A DNA stretch of 64,000 bases from Craterostigma plantagineum (lineage: Eukaryota; Streptophyta; Magnoliopsida; Lamiales; Linderniaceae), in NCBI GenBank assembly GCA_027422505.1, contig JAPQWV010000417.1, positions 62,001 to 126,000 of the forward strand, in the 5' to 3' direction. Positions 1 to 11,110 of this stretch are shown piece by piece. The stretch's first letter is position 1, and the number at the start of each line of letters is the position of its first letter. The translations under genes were made by a program, and so were the position numbers. The notes beneath the pieces are model-generated. The model searched no databases. It was not told where the DNA came from and saw only the letters and a list, made by a program, of their open reading frames with translations.

Positions 1-535
1 ATATACTTATTTGAACATGAACTAGGAAAATGCCCCATATCAATGCCCCACACATCAAATAGTTCAATTTCTAACATGATATTCAATGGCATTTCATGCT
101 TTCGAGACATAGCACCCGTATGCTGACAACGATCACATGAGGCAACATAAGCATGCGCATCCTTAAACAAAGTAGGCCAAAACAACTCCGATCGTAATAC
201 TTTAAATGCAGTCCTAGTGGGTCCATGGTGGATAAAACCGAGCTCACCTCTTCGGCGGGTATACATCGCCGGATTACCTGATCAGAGCAAATCTTGTATA
301 GGAATGGATCGTCCCACAGGTAGTGTTTCGCATCAGAGAGAAATTTCTTCTTCTGATGAAAACTCAAGCCTGCGGGAATCTCACCTGTAGCAGCATAATT
401 CGCAAAATCTACGTACCAAGGTAATGATGTATCGATTAAAGCATATAATTGTTCATCAGGAAAACATTCGTCAATAGGTAGCTCTTTATCCTGCTCATGC
501 GAATTATCTAATCTAGATAAGTGATCAGCTATCAC
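1..535 (-). pseudogene. RNase H end and integrase start (Athila-type pol)
   Basis: The minus strand encodes the end of RNase H (MIADHLSRLDN), a linker with FPDEQLYALIDTSLPWYVD, then the integrase region. A frameshift lies at about 200-235. Past it another frame reads SCDRCQHTGAMSRKHEMP, the CxxC half of the HHCC zinc finger, followed by FDVWGIDMGHFPSS, which is the first catalytic-Asp region of the integrase core. The core runs out at the window edge. Family assignment is secure from these motifs. The frameshift marks a non-functional copy. Confidence 0.85.
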
Positions 536-1015
536 ATTCTCAACACCTTTTAAACACGAATCTCTAAGTCATACTCCTAAAGTAGTAAAATCCGGCGAAT
601 CAACCTAGGCTTAGCATCTTTTTTAGCAAATAAGTATCTAAGTGCAGCATGATCAGTGTAGATTGCCTTATTCAACACTAGGTAAGAATGAAATTTATCT
701 ACTGCAAATAACACGGCTAGTAACTCTTTCTCAGTAGTAGCATAATTCCTCTGTGCATCATCCAGAGTTTTACTAGCATAGTAAATGACCTGAAATACCT
801 TATCCTTGGTTGTCCTAGAACCGCACCTACAGCACCATCGCTAGCATCGCACATCAATATAAATGGGAGTGTCCAGTCTGGTGCGACCATCACTGGGGCT
901 GTGGTGAGTTTCTCCTTTAAAGTTCGAAAAGCCTGCAAACAATCATCAGTGAAGTTAAAAATAGCATCTTTAACAAGTAAATTAGATAAAGGCTTAGCTA
1001 TTTTTGAAAAATCCT
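536..1015 (-). pseudogene. RNase H domain of Athila-type pol, frameshifted
   Basis: The minus-strand frame at 717-938 reads FRTLKEKLTTAPVMVAPDW and then [18 protein letters not shown], the N-terminal part of the Ty3-type RNase H domain with its first catalytic Asp. After this the frame is lost near 825, and RNase H sequence continues in other frames toward 540. The segment 940-1015 carries the connection between reverse transcriptase and RNase H. The domain is complete in outline but split over frames. Confidence 0.75.
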
Positions 1016-1840
1016 TTATGAAGCGTCGTTAGAATCCTGCGTGTCCAAGAAGCTTCGAACCCCCTTCACTGACGTAGGTGGTGGAAACTGCTCAATCGCA
1101 TCAACCTTGGCTCGGTCCACCTCAATTCCTTTGTGCGATACCTTGTGCCCGAGAACTATACCTTCATGTACCATAAAATGACACTTCTCCCAATTTAAGA
1201 CAAGGTTCGTCTCTTCGCATCGTGATAGAACAGATGCTAAATTATCAAGACATGTATCAAATGTAGACCCAAATACAGAAAAATCATCCATATATATTTC
1301 CATAAATTTCCCAACTATGTCATGAAAAATAGCGAGCATGCATCTCTGAAAAGTGGCTGGTGCATTGCATAATCCAAATGGCATGCATCTATATGCAAAA
1401 GTACCGTAAGGACAAGTAAAAGTCATATTTTCCTGATCCTGAGGCGCTATAGAAATCTGATTATAACCTGAGTAGCCATCTAAAAAGCAGTAAAACTTAT
1501 GTCCAGCTAGTCTTTCTAACATTTGATCAATAGAGGGGAGGGGGAAATGATCCTTACGGGTGGCATCATTCAATTTTCTGTAATTTTTGCATACACGCAA
1601 CCCCGTAACAGCTCTCGTGGGAATCAACTCATTAGAGGCATTCTTTATAACGGTAATACCTCCCTTTTTAGGAACAACCTGGGTCGGACTGACCCACGCG
1701 CTATCAGAGATAGGGTAGATAATACCTGCGTCCAAAAGCTTAATTACCTCCTTTTTCACCACTTCTTGCGTTGCTGGGTTTAGGCGTCTCTGTGGTTGTG
1801 CGACCGGCTTGTAAGAATCTTCCATCAGAATCTTGTGCAT
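1016..1840 (-). pseudogene. Reverse transcriptase of Athila-type element
   Basis: A 274-codon open stretch on the minus strand carries the whole reverse transcriptase core. In order it shows QRRLNPATQEVVKKEVIKLL, then [45 protein letters not shown], the catalytic box YMDDF, and GIVLGHKVSHKGIEV. This order and spelling are those of the Tat/Athila branch of Ty3/Gypsy. The ORF ends in SFLDTQDSNDAS, where the family normally continues into RNase H, so a frameshift or stop sits near 1030. The open frame starts mid-protein and is part of a once longer gag-pol. Confidence 0.88.
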
Positions 1841-1854
1841 GCAAACGGTCGGGC

Positions 1855-3088
1855 TTACCCCTTGATGTCAGCAACCTTCCACGCGAATGCTCGTTTGTGT
1901 TCTCTTAGCACCCTCACTAGTTTTTCTTCCATTAGATCTGTCAAAGTGGAAGAAATAATCACTGGTAAAGTATCAAGGGCACCAAGGTAAACATATTTAA
2001 GATGAGTAGGTAACGGTTTAAGTTCTAGAATCGGAGGGTCCTCGATTGATGGTTGAGGTTGCATGGCTGATGATCGATCGAGATGCTCTACTTTGGGCTT
2101 GGCTGACCTCCGATGAGGTGGGTTCGCTTCTAAGCTTGCTACAATATCGGCCATTTCCTCAGACTCGTCTCCGACTAGGCATGCTTCCAATTTTTCCTTA
2201 TTTCTGAAAATTTTAAAATACTCCAGAGCACATGTGTCAATACTATCAGTAAAGGAACAAGAATCATCATCAGGAGGGTGCTTCATTGCCTTATAAACAT
2301 CAAATATAACTTTCTCATCCCCAACCTGTAGGATGAGCTTACCATTACCAACATCAAAAAGGGCTCTTGCCGTATTCAGAAACGGTCTTCCTAAAATAAG
2401 GGGCTTGTCGGTTTCCTCTTCCATGTCTAGTACCATGAAACTCGGCTGGGAAGTAGTGCTCTCCAAACCTTCACTAACACGTCATTCAATACTCCTCGTG
2501 GGTATGTGATCGATCTATCTGCTAGTTGGAGGATTGTAGATGTCGGCTTTGGCTCACCAATCCCTAGCTTTTTCACAAGTGAAAAAGGTAACAAGTTAAT
2601 ACTCGCTCCTTAATCACAAAGAACATTAGTAAATGATAATGAGCCTATAGAGCAAGGAATAGAAAAACTCCCCTATCTTTGAGCTTTGGTGGTAGCTTCC
2701 TTTGCAGCACTGCAGAGCATTCTTCGTTAAGGGCTATCGTGCAATATTGCTCTAGCTTGTTCCGATTTGATAGCAACTCCTTGAAAAATTTGGCGTAGTT
2801 CGGAATCTGCAAAAGAGCTTCACAAAAAGGAATGTTAATTTCTAACTTCCTAAAAGTATTAATAAAGCGCTCGAAGTGCTTATCCGGTTTTCCCCTTCGT
2901 AATGGAGCGGGATATGGAGGTCGAATCTTGACTGATGGGAGTGGGTCGACCTTATTTTCCACCACGAGAGGATCCTGCTCGTCCTCGACTTCTTCGGCTC
3001 GCTGATCCTTCCTTTGGCCGTGATGAGATGTGTCAGTGACCGTGATTTTGCTCCCATCGTCGTTTCCCCTCTCTTTTGCTTCCTCCAC
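1855..3088 (-). pseudogene. Gag C-terminus, protease and linker to reverse transcriptase (Athila-type)
   Basis: Two minus-strand open pieces make up this part. The piece at 2645-3088 reads VKIRPPYPAPLRRGKPDKHF and LEINIPFCEALLQIPNYAKF, typical of the stretch just before the protease in Athila-type gag-pol. The piece at 1855-2466 reads PLILGRPFLNTARALFDV, the protease C-terminal flap, then the linker ending in FAWKVADIKG that leads into reverse transcriptase. The intervening 2467-2644 holds protease sequence in broken frames, including an in-frame stop at about 2611. The two pieces are in different frames. Confidence 0.78.
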
Positions 3089-3129
3089 TTCCTCGGCTTC
3101 CTGAGTTGATTCTAGCGTCTTCCCTCTCC

Positions 3130-4352
3130 TCAGCTTAATGGCCTTGACGTACTCTCGAGGGTTCTTTTCGGTGTCGCTGGGAGTGTGCCTGGTTTGCGAT
3201 CTGACACTGTATGTGAGAGCTGTCCCATTTGCATTGTTAAGTCCTTTATTGCAGCCCGTATATCATGGAAGCCTTCCTGAACTCTCCCTTCTAGACCCTG
3301 GAGTCTCTCCTCCGTCTTGCGATTTTGATCGCCTTGAACCGCTGCCATTTTTTCCAAGGCTATCTCCCAGACTGCGTTTTGCTTTGTTGGTGGCTCAATT
3401 TGTTGATTCTGAACTCCTGGAGGCTTCAAGTAGTGCGAGTTGCCATACGACAAATTAGGATGGCGTCTCCAGTTCGGATCGTATGTGTTGGAGTATGCAT
3501 TCCTCTGCCTATTTTGGATGTGATTGACCGTCTCAGGTTCCTGGGAGTGTATCTGGTCTAACCTTTTATGTATGGCTTCGAGTTGCGCCTCCAACGAGCT
3601 ACTTATCTCATGGACTCCAGCCGTCCGTCGGTCCAGATCATGCTCAGTATATCTTACAGGATAGGCTACAATTCGCTCGATGGCTTGGAGTGCTTCCTCA
3701 TCGCCTAACTCCATGAAATTTCGTGTGCATCCGCCGTCGACGATCCTTTTATTTGGCGTGCCCAGCCCTAAAAAGAATAACTGCATCTGAACGCTCAGGG
3801 TATGCTGTGGTTCGGGCATTGTCTCAGAAGGCTCTTGTATCTGCTCCATGCATCGCTCAGAGATTCGCCACCTTCTTGTTTGAAGTTTACTAGCTGGCTC
3901 CTAATTTCGCTGGTCCTTGACAGTGGGTAATATTTGCCCAAAAAGCACTCTACTAGTTGCTCCCAACTAGTGATAGATGCATGTGGCAATGATGAGAACC
4001 ATTCAGAAGCCTTACCTGTCAAAGAAAAGGGAAAAAATGTCAGTTTTATAACTTCTGTAGAGACGCCAGGATACTTAATAGATCTGCAAATTTGAGTGAA
4101 TTTCAAAATATGTGAATTTGCGTCCTCGTTTGTAAGCCCATGAAATTGTGCTGAACCGGTCACCATCTGTATAGTAACGGGTTTAATCTCGAAATGATTA
4201 TTTGGTCCTGGAGGTATGGCAATCGGGTCGCTGTCATCGAAAATTCCTGGAAGCGCTCGACTTAGTAAAGTGGGCCGTGGAGGAACCATCTGTCTTCCTC
4301 GTGTTCTTGATTGTCCATTCTCAGTCGACGATTTTGATTGTTTCGCCGACAC
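3130..4352 (-). pseudogene. Gag of Athila-type element
   Basis: Minus-strand gag starts near 4352 and is open to about 3795, then continues in another frame at 3130-3849. Recognisable gag-domain pieces are FEIKPVTIQMVTGSAQFHGL, FFPFSLTGKASEWFSSLPHA, FLGKYYPLSRTSEIRSQLV and ESLSDAWSRYKSLLRQCP, matching the retrotransposon gag fold. The second piece has the Asn/Tyr-rich YDPNWRRHPNLSYGN motif of this lineage and a helical C-terminal stretch. No intact CCHC zinc knuckle is seen between them, where the frame is lost. Confidence 0.8.
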
Positions 4353-4558
4353 GTTGCTTCAATTTCTGCGTCAAATAGCAATGGTACGTTCCTCGAGCTT
4401 CGTGTCATGCACTAATAGGAATTATCTGCAAAAGATGAAAAATCAATGTAAGCGCATAAAAAAATATAATAATAAATAATAATAATAATAACAATAATCG
4501 ATAAATAAAATGTCTAAACTAAAACTCAGAATAAATCCTAAAATTAATAATATAGCTA

Positions 4559-4576
4559 TCCCCGGCAACGGCGCCA
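4559..4576 (-). other. Primer-binding site, tRNA-Asp
   Basis: The minus strand reads TGGCGCCGTTGCCGGGGA, 18 bases complementary to the 3' end of plant tRNA-Asp, the usual primer of Athila-type elements. It lies 6 bases inside the LTR edge at 4583 and fixes that edge and the element's orientation. Confidence 0.92.
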
Positions 4577-4582
4577 AAAACT

Positions 4583-5988
4583 TGGGACGCTTAAATACTA
4601 GCAAGTGTACTAGGTCGTGCAAGTAGTAAAACGGACAAAGTCCGAGTATCGATCCACGAAAACAGCTTGATTAATTCTAAGAAAATAAAACTAATTCTAA
4701 TTTAGACTAAGAGAATTTTTATAGTTTTGATGATTTAATTAAACAAAATAAAAGCGCAAATAATAAAATAGACGCAAATAAAATAGATGAGATAAAAATC
4801 AATTTACGACGAGTGACCAAGGCACATGCTCAACACAAATAATTCCCACGTCTTCATAAAATTCTATCCTATCTAACCATCATGAATCTCAGTCAAGGTA
4901 AAACTCCCTAAAACAATCGCTGCTCGTTTGTCCCGCAATAGCGATCCTATGCGATAGAGAACCAACCCGTATATATCTATAGGATTGTAGTTTCTACGCA
5001 TGCATTCAATCTCTATGAAATTCCCTGCTTAAATGCTTTCGGCGCTTAAGGATTCGGAAACCACACATACAAAACCGAATTCCATCTCTGATCGGTTTTA
5101 CGTAGTGATGTTCGATGTTTATCGTTCTAAACGGTCTAATCACTTTGTCCGTCTCATAAACCAATCAAATAAACATGCATATGTTGATCAGGCACATACA
5201 AGCATTAAGCGCAAACAAGGAACACATGACTCGATTCACACGATCAAATAGGATAAGAAAAATATTAATACGTAGTCATTATTCGGCCTACCATGGCCTT
5301 AATCGCAAAAGAATTTAAGCTAGCATATTAATAAAATAAGAAAGCACAAAATATTCAAAGATATAATAGAGAAATAATAGAAAAACTTCGCTTTTGCAGC
5401 CGGAAATAATCGCGCCTGCTTCTTCTCTTCTCAGCCGCCAAAAACTTCGTCTGTTCGATAATCTTAATTTTTTCTCCCTCTTAATTTCAGCAGTCATCTC
5501 TCCAGCTCGTTATTTCTTTTATTCGCTGCCTCTGATTCTCAGCCGTCGTTAATTTCAGCGTCATTAATTTCAGCTGTTTGATTGGTTTAAATAGAAGACA
5601 AAGCCCTCCTAGCCGACTTAGTGATAATGGGCCTAATCGCATGTGATTACTTTGGGCTGTTAATTGTCTCCATCTATCAATTTGAGTGCAGCCGCTATTT
5701 ACGTGGTCACGTGCCTGCTTATATCATCCGTGTGATATATCCTTGGGTCTTGTTAATATTGGTTGAATCTCTTTGCCAGCAAACATGTGAGATGAAAGCA
5801 TGGTTTTTGAATCATGTAATCATTACTTGCAATCATTGGCTCCCACAATTGCTTTTGACTAATCAGTGACGTTGCTCTTAGGTGGTGTAGGTTGCGTGTA
5901 TGTGAGGTGCATTATCGAGCATGAGGTCTCGGCTTTCTCAATGTGTCTGAATTTTTCCGTTTTCGTTCCAATTTGCCCCGAAGTCTAC
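4583..5988 (-). repeat. 5' LTR of left Athila-type element
   Basis: AT-rich non-coding DNA between the primer site and the neighbouring Copia gag. The inner edge (TG on the plus strand at 4583) is fixed by the primer site. The outer edge at 5988 is a guess from a terminal CA. The partner LTR is outside the window, so no identity can be measured. The small open frames inside look like chance. Confidence 0.65.
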
Positions 5989-6091
5989 AAAATAAGAAAT
6001 GTGACATAAACATAATAAATTTGATGATATTTAGATCAATAACGATGGAAAGTGCACATTTACTAGTATAAAAACTACGTAAAATCCTAAC

Positions 6092-6824
6092 TTGTCAGCC
6101 ATGCGAGAGTCGAAAGACTTCAACAAACTAATGCTGCATGATCTTTTTGCAGATTTGAAGGCATATGAGTTCGAACTCCAGATAAGACTGGAGGAAACGA
6201 CACCGGTCCAACCGGTCAAGGCCTTAGCTGTGTCAGAAACATCTACCTCAAAGGACGCTAACGAGATGAGTGCAGAGGCGATGGCCCTCTTCATCAAAAA
6301 GTTTGGGACGATCATGAAGAGAACTCCAAATAGAACGTCACGAGGTAAGCACATTGATAATAGACTCTAACGTGTGCTTTGATTATGGCAGGAAATGACA
6401 CTTCATTGCAGACTGCCCTAAAAAGAAAAAGGAATCGTTCAAGAGAAAGTCTCGTGCACCAATGGCCAGGAAAAACAAGCCCAAGTGGGATGATACCAAT
6501 TCGGAGGAGTCAAGCTCAGAAGAAGAACTGAGTGGGCATGAGAGCGGGGAAGAACTCGCATGCCTAATGGTAGGTCACTCAACCCAAGAGGAGGACCAGT
6601 CAGCTCTTGAGTATAGCTATGACGAGCTGATGGATGCTCTTCAGAACATGGCTGATGAATACCAGAAGCTTTATGAAAAGCTAACGGTAGGAGAAAAAGG
6701 TAACACACCGGTGCAGGAGGATACCAGATACCTAGTTGAGAGTATCACTCAACTAGAGGAGGAAAACAACAGGTTAAGGAGGCCACCAACCAAAAGGCCT
6801 CAGAGAACCAGAAGTTGTCTATGA
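6092..6824 (+). pseudogene. SIRE-type Copia gag (UBN2-like) with broken zinc knuckle
   Basis: The first open piece (6092-6370) reads DFNKLMLHDLFADLKAYEFE, which is the gag C-terminal region of SIRE-type Copia elements. Next comes a knuckle-like CFDYGRK-stop-HFIADCPKKKK, where the second Cys of the CCHC finger is Tyr and a stop codon interrupts it. The second piece (6462-6824) is acidic (NSEESSSEEELSGHESGEE), followed by a likely coiled coil with YDELMDALQNMADEYQKLYE and QLEEENNRLRR. This order is normal for the lineage. The 5' end is missing. Confidence 0.8.
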
Positions 6825-7830
6825 TAGTCCAATCTTGGACTAAATCATCTAAGACACTTAAATGCCTTCAAGGACAGTGAAGGACACCAATGACTGGACT
6901 AACCTTGGTTACAAAGAGCATAGGAACACTGAGAAGGCGTCGGTGTCACATCAACCGTCTACCTCAATAAAGGTAATCCACTTCGTTCGTCCTCCGACTA
7001 TAACCCTAGTCCAGTCCTCTGCAAAACTGCTCCAGAAGAACTTGACTAGGATATGTAAGTAATAAGAAACCACCCGGTCCCTCAGAGAAAGATAATACCG
7101 CAACCGATAAAGGGGAATACGAATAAATATATAGTGCCCCGCAGAGAAGAGAAAGACCCCAACAACCAAGGGGGAATCCTTACAGATATAAAATTAGACC
7201 AAGACCGGAACCTCTGAGAAATCAGAGCCAGAAAAACTGGTCAAATGACTCAAGACCAGAGACTCGAAGATACAGAAACTCAAGATAACAGTCACAAAAT
7301 AAAAACAGTAAAGATGAAAACTGTAAATACTTAATCGACCCAAATATCAGAAAATATGTAAGAGTCATCCAGATTTGGACACCTAAGAATCTAGTCCCTA
7401 ACCGGACCCAGAATAAACTGGGTACTAAGGAATCAAATTGTCTTTGAAGGGAATTTTGCAGGAACCCAACTAGTCAAGGTGGTTTCTAGACAGCAACGGC
7501 AGTCTGCACATGATCGAAGAACAAAGGGATATATCGGACATAAAACCATGTGCAAAAATGAGCTTCAAATTAGATTAGCACTAGGATCAGTAGTGAAACC
7601 GGTTAAATTGCAGAAGGATGATCAAACTAAGGGGGAATCTAGTAGGTGGCACATAACTTCACCAAGAAACTCCACGAAGCTAAGTTCACCTACTTTTAAA
7701 ACACTTTAAGACTATTAAATTTATCTTAAAGTCCTAGCATGAAGTCAAGGGAACAATGTTATATCAAATAAATTGATATAATAAGTTACATAGACTTTAC
7801 ACAAATACTGGGTCTTGATGATTTCAGTGC
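6825..7830 (+). pseudogene. Decayed remainder of SIRE-type gag-pol with the tail of RNase H
   Basis: No long frame is kept. The stretch near 7370-7440 reads like the TPKNLVPNRTQNKLGTKESN segment that precedes the protease in this lineage. At about 7650-7725 the frame gives HNFTKKLHEAKFTYF-stop-NTLRL, matching the end of Copia RNase H. These two landmarks lie only some 250 bases apart where an intact element would have about 3.5 kb of protease, integrase, reverse transcriptase and RNase H. This is the main evidence for an internal pol deletion. The assignment is by eye. Confidence 0.55.
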
Positions 7831-7835
7831 AAACC
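7831..7835. other. Target-site duplication AAACC, left copy, of the Ale-type element
   Basis: AAACC directly before the LTR at 7836 matches AAACC at 12247-12251 directly after the other LTR. Joining the flanks gives a continuous SIRE-type internal sequence, so this is the insertion footprint. Confidence 0.8.
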
Positions 7836-8002
7836 TGTTAGGCTAAGATAATTGCCTCGACTGAGGATTTGCATTGCTATGAACCTTATTAATAGAGTAC
7901 AAGGAAATCATTATCTACGAAAATATAATAACTACCAAATATAAAAAGATACATCAAGATTTGATATCATTATCATTAACATTGATATCATTATCATTAA
8001 TA
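7836..8002 (-). repeat. 3' LTR of the Ale-type element
   Basis: 167 bp, paired with 12080-12246. On the coding strand it starts TATTAATG immediately after the G-run of the polypurine tract and ends in AACA, so its termini are TA...CA rather than TG...CA. Confidence 0.9.
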
Positions 8003-8437
8003 CCCCCCGCAAGCCAAGCATTGGATGACGATCGATGCGAAGCTTGGACCGAAACATTTCAAAAAGTGGTCGAGATAGACTTTTGGTAAATATATCAGCG
8101 AGCTGAAGAGAAGACGGAACAAATTGAGTGGCCAGACGATCATTTTCAACGAGCTCACGAACAAAGTGACAATCAATGTCAGCGTGTTTTGCCCTCTTAG
8201 GTGATATCGGATTCTGAGTAAGGAATAGTGCACTCTTGTTGTCACATAGTAAAACCGGCGGTAAAGAAGGAAGTGCATGCAAATCACGAAGCACATTACA
8301 GACCCATATTAATTCAGCAGATGTATTCGCGAGTGCTCGGTACTCAGATTTGCAGCTGGAACGAGACACCGTTGGTTGCTTTTTGGCACTCCATGAGCAA
8401 GGTTGGGCCTGAGAAAAATAGCGTAGCCGTAGGTTGA
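7932..8437 (-). pseudogene. Copia RNase H
   Basis: The minus-strand frame starting near 8369 reads MSRSSCKSEYRALANTSAEL, then LLCDNKSALFLTQNPISPKR, KHADIDCHFVRELV and LQLADIFTKSLSRPLFE. These are the standard Copia RNase H landmarks, including the DNKSA active-site segment and the HADIDCHF helix. The end of the protein overlaps the 3' LTR, as often in short-LTR Copia elements. Upstream, a frame break near 8370-8450 separates it from the rest of pol. Confidence 0.9.
8003..8012 (-). other. Polypurine tract of the Ale-type element
   Basis: The minus strand reads TTGCGGGGGG directly before the LTR at 8002. It primes plus-strand synthesis and fixes the LTR start at TATTAATG, in agreement with the target duplication. 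Confidence 0.8.
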
Positions 8438-8448
8438 TCGTCTAGTGT

Positions 8449-9843
8449 CTAGGCAGCGTGCCCGTAACCGAGTGTACCCTTAACATAACGACTGATGCGT
8501 TTGACAGCCTGAAAATGATCAGTAGTAGGGCATTGTTGAAACTGGTTGACTGTGTTGACAGAATAAACTGGATGCCCCAACCAAGGATCTATAGAGAGTA
8601 GCATCCGGGAAATCAGTCCCTGCGGCGATAAAGTTGGCACTTGGAGCAAGTGGTGTGGATACGGGTTTGGAATCAAAAAGATTCGCACGGGTCAGGATGT
8701 CATGAGCATACTTGGACTGACTTAAGAAGAGATCGGATGAAGGATATGAAACTTCCAATCCAAGAAAATATCCGAGCTTCCCAAGATCCTTTATAGCAAA
8801 CTCATTTCGAAGGCGAGACAACAACTTTAATAACGCAAGGGTATTGTCGCTAGTTACAATGATGTCGTCAACATAGACCAATGGATAAAGAATATCCTCT
8901 CGTCGAAAAACGAAAAGAGAAGTATCAGCAGTGCTGCATAGAAAACCAGGCTGAAGTAAGAAAGTACGAAAGCGCTGATACCACACGAGGGGGGCCTGTC
9001 AAAGTCCGTAGAGAGCCTTCTTAGGATGACAAACATAGTTAGGTGCAATGGAATGATAAACCCCGGTGGTTGTTCCATGAAGACAGGTTTGTCGAGGAAA
9101 CCATTGAGAAAAGTGTTCTTGACGTCTAGTTGGTGGAGCGGCCAACAATTCATAATTGCAAGAGATAATATGATGCGAACAGTCGAAGCCTTGACCACAT
9201 GGCTGAAGGTGTGAGTGAAGTCAAACCCAGGAACTTGGCTGAAACCTTGAGCGATGACTCGAGCTTTATAACACAGAGCCATTTGCAGAAAATTTTGTAC
9301 GATATACCCACTTTGATCCAACAATATTTGTGCTCGAGGGTCGAGGGAAAAGGTCTCATGTGTTGTTCGAACGCAACGCCCCAATTCTTCATTCATTGCC
9401 TGGACCCAATGAGAATGTTTAAGAGCTTTGATCCCTTTAGGCTCAGAGATGGCTGTAAGAGCAGAATATAAAGAGCGTGACTCAACAAGAGTGACGTCAG
9501 CGGGATATCGAGGTTTGAAAATGCCCGATTGTGCTCGTGTTCTCATGGCATGAGTGCACAAGGGAACTATAGGTTGCGGTAGTGTAGGGTTTTGATGCGA
9601 CAATGGCGGAGTGGCCGGAGGAGTTGACGCTTGTGGACGATGGTTAGGTGGAGGTGACGTTTCTGGGTCCTCTGCGACAGGACAAAACTGACATGGCATT
9701 TGTTGGTGACCACCAGTAGATGATTGAGATTGAGCATCAGCTGTACAATCAATGGGTGGTGAATGAAGAGCCACATTCTGAAACTCAGATGTGTCCAACA
9801 CAGAAGAAGATCGAGAATGGTCGATGAGATAAGCGGGAAGCAT
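8449..9843 (-). pseudogene. Copia reverse transcriptase, frameshifted
   Basis: Two main minus-strand pieces are seen. The piece at 8854-9843 includes the linker rich in Pro/Ser/Thr and the reverse transcriptase opening: ALKHSHWVQAMNEELGRC, KARVIAQGFSQVPGFDF and LDVKNTFLNGFLDKPVFMEQ. The piece at 8519-8986 has the catalytic box YVDDIIVTSDN and FAIKDLGKLGYFLGLEVSY. The piece at 8449-8688 gives QFQQCPTTDHFQAVKRISRY and the link to RNase H. Frameshifts lie near 8990-9020 and 8560-8600. All motifs are those of Ty1/Copia, with YVDD as the active site. Confidence 0.9.
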
Positions 9844-9855
9844 GTTTCATCGAAC

Positions 9856-10520
9856 TTAGCATGTCTCGTGATGAATATACGAGACGAGGTAGTATCTAGA
9901 CATCGAAAAACTTTGTGGTGTGTGCTGTAGCCCATGAAACACACGGCAAACTTCGCGGCTGAAACTTGGTTTTGACATAATCTCGAAGACAGGGAAAAAC
10001 CCGATAGCCGAAGACATGGAACAAATCATATGCAGGCGGTCGACCAAAAAGTATTTCAAATGGAGACTTCTTATCGAGAACTAGCATCGGAAGGCGATTG
10101 ATGGTATAAACTGTCGTGCTGAAAGCATCGACCCAATAGGGCATGGGAACCGAGGAGTGAAATAGCAATGAAAGACCCATTTTTGTGATGTGTCGATGTT
10201 TGCACTCAGCACGACCATTTTGGGCTGGCGTGTGCGGACAGGACATTGAATGATGTATCCCACAAGAAGCAAAATGATGATGCAACCTATTATTAGTGAA
10301 CTCATCCCACCATCACTTTGGAATTGTTTTATTTTCGCTGAAAATTGATTTTCCCAAAAACTTGAAAAGTCATTAACACATCAACGAAATCAGACTTTGC
10401 CCGTAGCGGATAAAACCAACAGAATCTAGAAAAATCGTCGATAAATATGGCATAATATCGAAAACCATTAATAGAGGTAATAGGCGTGTGGCCCCACAAA
10501 TCACAATGAATTAAGTCCAA
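9856..10520 (-). pseudogene. Copia integrase core
   Basis: The minus-strand piece at 10329-10520 reads MDLIHCDLWGHTPITSINGF and YYAIFIDDFSRFCWFYPL, the first catalytic Asp region of the Copia integrase. The piece at 9896-10285 reads HSMSCPHTPAQNGRAECKHR, where the catalytic Glu lies, followed by PYWVDAFSTTVYTINRLP and PFEILFGRPPAYDLFHVFGY. The frames do not join directly between 10285 and 10330, so the second Asp region is disrupted. The assignment is secure from the motif order. Confidence 0.9.
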
Positions 10521-11054
10521 GGTGTTGAAGCTCTTTTTTCATTCTTATCAAACGACAATCTGCTACTTTTGGCCAACTGACATGTACTGCTAAGTTTTGG
10601 CAACGGCATAATTGAAGTAACAGAAAGTAAACCAAGACATTTAACAAAAAAACTGTAGAATGTGCTACATGCCCAAGCCTAGAGTGCCATAATTCAAAAG
10701 AAGCATGCAGTTTCTTATTTTGCAAAACCGCAGAGAAGACTTCTGATTGAGAGTCCAGCAGATAAAGTCCTCTATCATGTGTGCCTGCTGCGATTAGCTG
10801 GCCGGTATCCCAATTCTGCATACAGAACTGTGAGTGAAAAGAACTTGAACAGGAAATTCACGAGTTAGCTTGCTAACAGATAATAAATTCTTCGTAAGGC
10901 CGGGTACAACAAGAACATCTTGTAAATTTAAGTTATGCGAGAGAGATAGACAACCCGTATGGGTGATAGATAAATTCGCATCGTTACCAACTGTCACATG
11001 ATCTGCACCAGAATAGGAGGACAAGTTGTCAAGAGTGGATGCATCTCCAGCCAT
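10501..11054 (-). pseudogene. Copia protease and integrase zinc finger
   Basis: The minus-strand piece at 10794-11054 gives the protease C-terminal half with HVTVGNDANLSITHTG and LQDVLVVPGLTKNLLSVSKL. The catalytic Asp region lies just upstream of MAGDASTLDN in a broken frame. The next piece (10501-10821) reads ELWHSRLGHVAHSTV and CRCQNLAVHVSW, the GAG-pre-integrase zinc finger. The two overlap in different frames, so at least one frameshift separates them. Confidence 0.82.
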
Positions 11055-11110
11055 ATATGAGTCGAAGCCCCTCTATCCAGGTACCAATCTGAAGGGTTCG
11101 TCTGAGAGAT

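Larger units (their letters stand above)
1..5988 (-). mobile_element. Athila-type Ty3/Gypsy LTR retrotransposon, 3' part outside window
   Basis: Read on the minus strand the order is LTR (4583-5988), tRNA-Asp primer site, gag, protease, reverse transcriptase, RNase H, integrase, running off the window start. The tRNA-Asp primer site and the reverse transcriptase type (box [15 protein letters not shown]) point to the non-chromovirus Tat/Athila branch. The coding region changes frame at least six times, so the copy is dead. Its upper boundary was placed at a CA (TG on the minus strand) at 5987-5988. The matching 3' LTR lies outside the window, so that edge is approximate. It abuts the truncated gag of a SIRE-type Copia element, into which it probably inserted. 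Confidence 0.85.

Noticed and set aside
4559..4576. tRNA gene fragments (tRNA-Asp and tRNA-iMet 3' ends)
   Set aside because: Only 12-18 bases match, they sit directly inside LTR edges, and they are primer-binding sites. No cloverleaf was seen anywhere in the window.
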